64,000 nt of DNA from Bog-756 sp963769905. GTDB taxonomy: Bacteria; Actinomycetota; Acidimicrobiia; Acidimicrobiales; RAAP-2. The position numbers and the translations under genes are program-made. Under the pieces are notes generated by a model. It searched no databases. It saw only the letters and a program-made list of their open reading frames with translations, and had not been told where the DNA came from. Positions within the stretch are counted from its first letter, which is position 1. Each line of letters begins with the position of its first letter. The DNA is taken from positions 868,001 to 932,000 of the forward strand of contig CAVYNG010000001.1 in the NCBI GenBank assembly GCA_963769905.1, in the 5' to 3' direction. Of this stretch, positions 63,853 through 64,000 are shown one piece after another.

Positions 63853-63931
63853 CCAGGGTTCGCGCGATCGGCATCGAGCGTCGGGGAGAAATCCGGGAGC
63901 CGCAGAAAGGCGGGCATAGGCTTTGACCTAC

Positions 63932-64000
63932 ATGGACCCGACTCAGACGCCGCGGGTGTTCTCCGAGCGCTACGAGCTCAACCACCTCATCGCCCGCGGT
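63932..64000 (+). CDS. Ser/Thr protein kinase (PknA/PknB-like), 3' part outside window
   Basis: Only 23 residues are visible, ending in FSERYELNHLIARG, the start of a kinase N-lobe just before the glycine loop. Position after pbpA is where pknA and pknB normally lie. Which of the two cannot be told. The start is 79 bases after the pbpA stop. Confidence 0.7.
   Translation, partial: MDPTQTPRVFSERYELNHLIARG

Noticed and set aside
1..64000. CRISPR array, rRNA genes or replication origin
   Set aside because: No regularly spaced repeats, no rRNA-like sequence and no DnaA-box cluster were seen while reading the window.

Overview
The window reads as chromosomal DNA of a GC-rich actinobacterium, most like an aerobic member of the Acidimicrobiia. 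Three things point there: the fhaA-fhaB-pstP-pbpA-pknB cell-envelope signalling cluster at the right end, the F420-dependent (LLM-type) oxidoreductase and DrrAB-type exporters, and an aa3-type cytochrome oxidase cluster packed with assembly factors. The class assignment is inference; the phylum is fairly safe.

Layout. (1) 1-11.7 kb, minus strand: a respiratory block. It encodes cytochrome c oxidase subunits II, I and III, an extra cupredoxin-like protein, two CtaG-type assembly proteins (one frameshifted), two SCO1/SenC copper-delivery domains (one fused to a multi-helix membrane domain), a TlpA-like thioredoxin and a secreted protein. Most neighbours overlap by 4 bases. (2) 12-23 kb: redox enzymes (3-hydroxyisobutyrate dehydrogenase-like, aldo/keto reductase, LLM oxidoreductase), three DHA2-like drug exporters (one multiply frameshifted), a frameshifted TetR regulator and typA/bipA. 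(3) 23-28 kb: a decayed IS481 fragment, then a TasA/camelysin-like protein, a two-LamG surface protein and a SipW-type signal peptidase, which look like one export module. (4) 28-35.4 kb: an ABC exporter with its TetR regulator and candidate operator, a TreT-like glycosyltransferase and a DrrA-DrrB exporter. (5) 35.4-47.5 kb: a stress block with a universal stress protein, GNAT acetyltransferase, zinc alcohol dehydrogenase, CoA-disulfide-reductase/rhodanese, XRE-flavin-binding protein, MgtA-type P-ATPase, CoA-transferase and CsbD protein. Four 14-bp GGGA-N6-TCCC boxes lie in its promoter regions and resemble DosR/DevR sites. (6) 47.5-59.6 kb: a scrambled accessory zone with ArsB fragments in opposed orientations, a truncated PRC-barrel gene, an ISL3 element cut by an IS30 element, a lipoprotein-like gene cut on the other side, several small membrane or secreted proteins, a 273-base stretch with no T, a transposase remnant and an IS481 element ending 8 bases from a tRNA-Leu(CAG) gene. 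(7) 59.9-64 kb, plus strand: fhaA, fhaB, pstP, pbpA and the first codons of a Ser/Thr kinase. No rodA/ftsW sits between pstP and pbpA.

A theme across the window is single-base frameshifts, nearly all in short G or C runs, in otherwise well-preserved genes. They may be assembly errors rather than true decay, and reads should be checked before any of these genes is called dead. No rRNA and no CRISPR array were seen.
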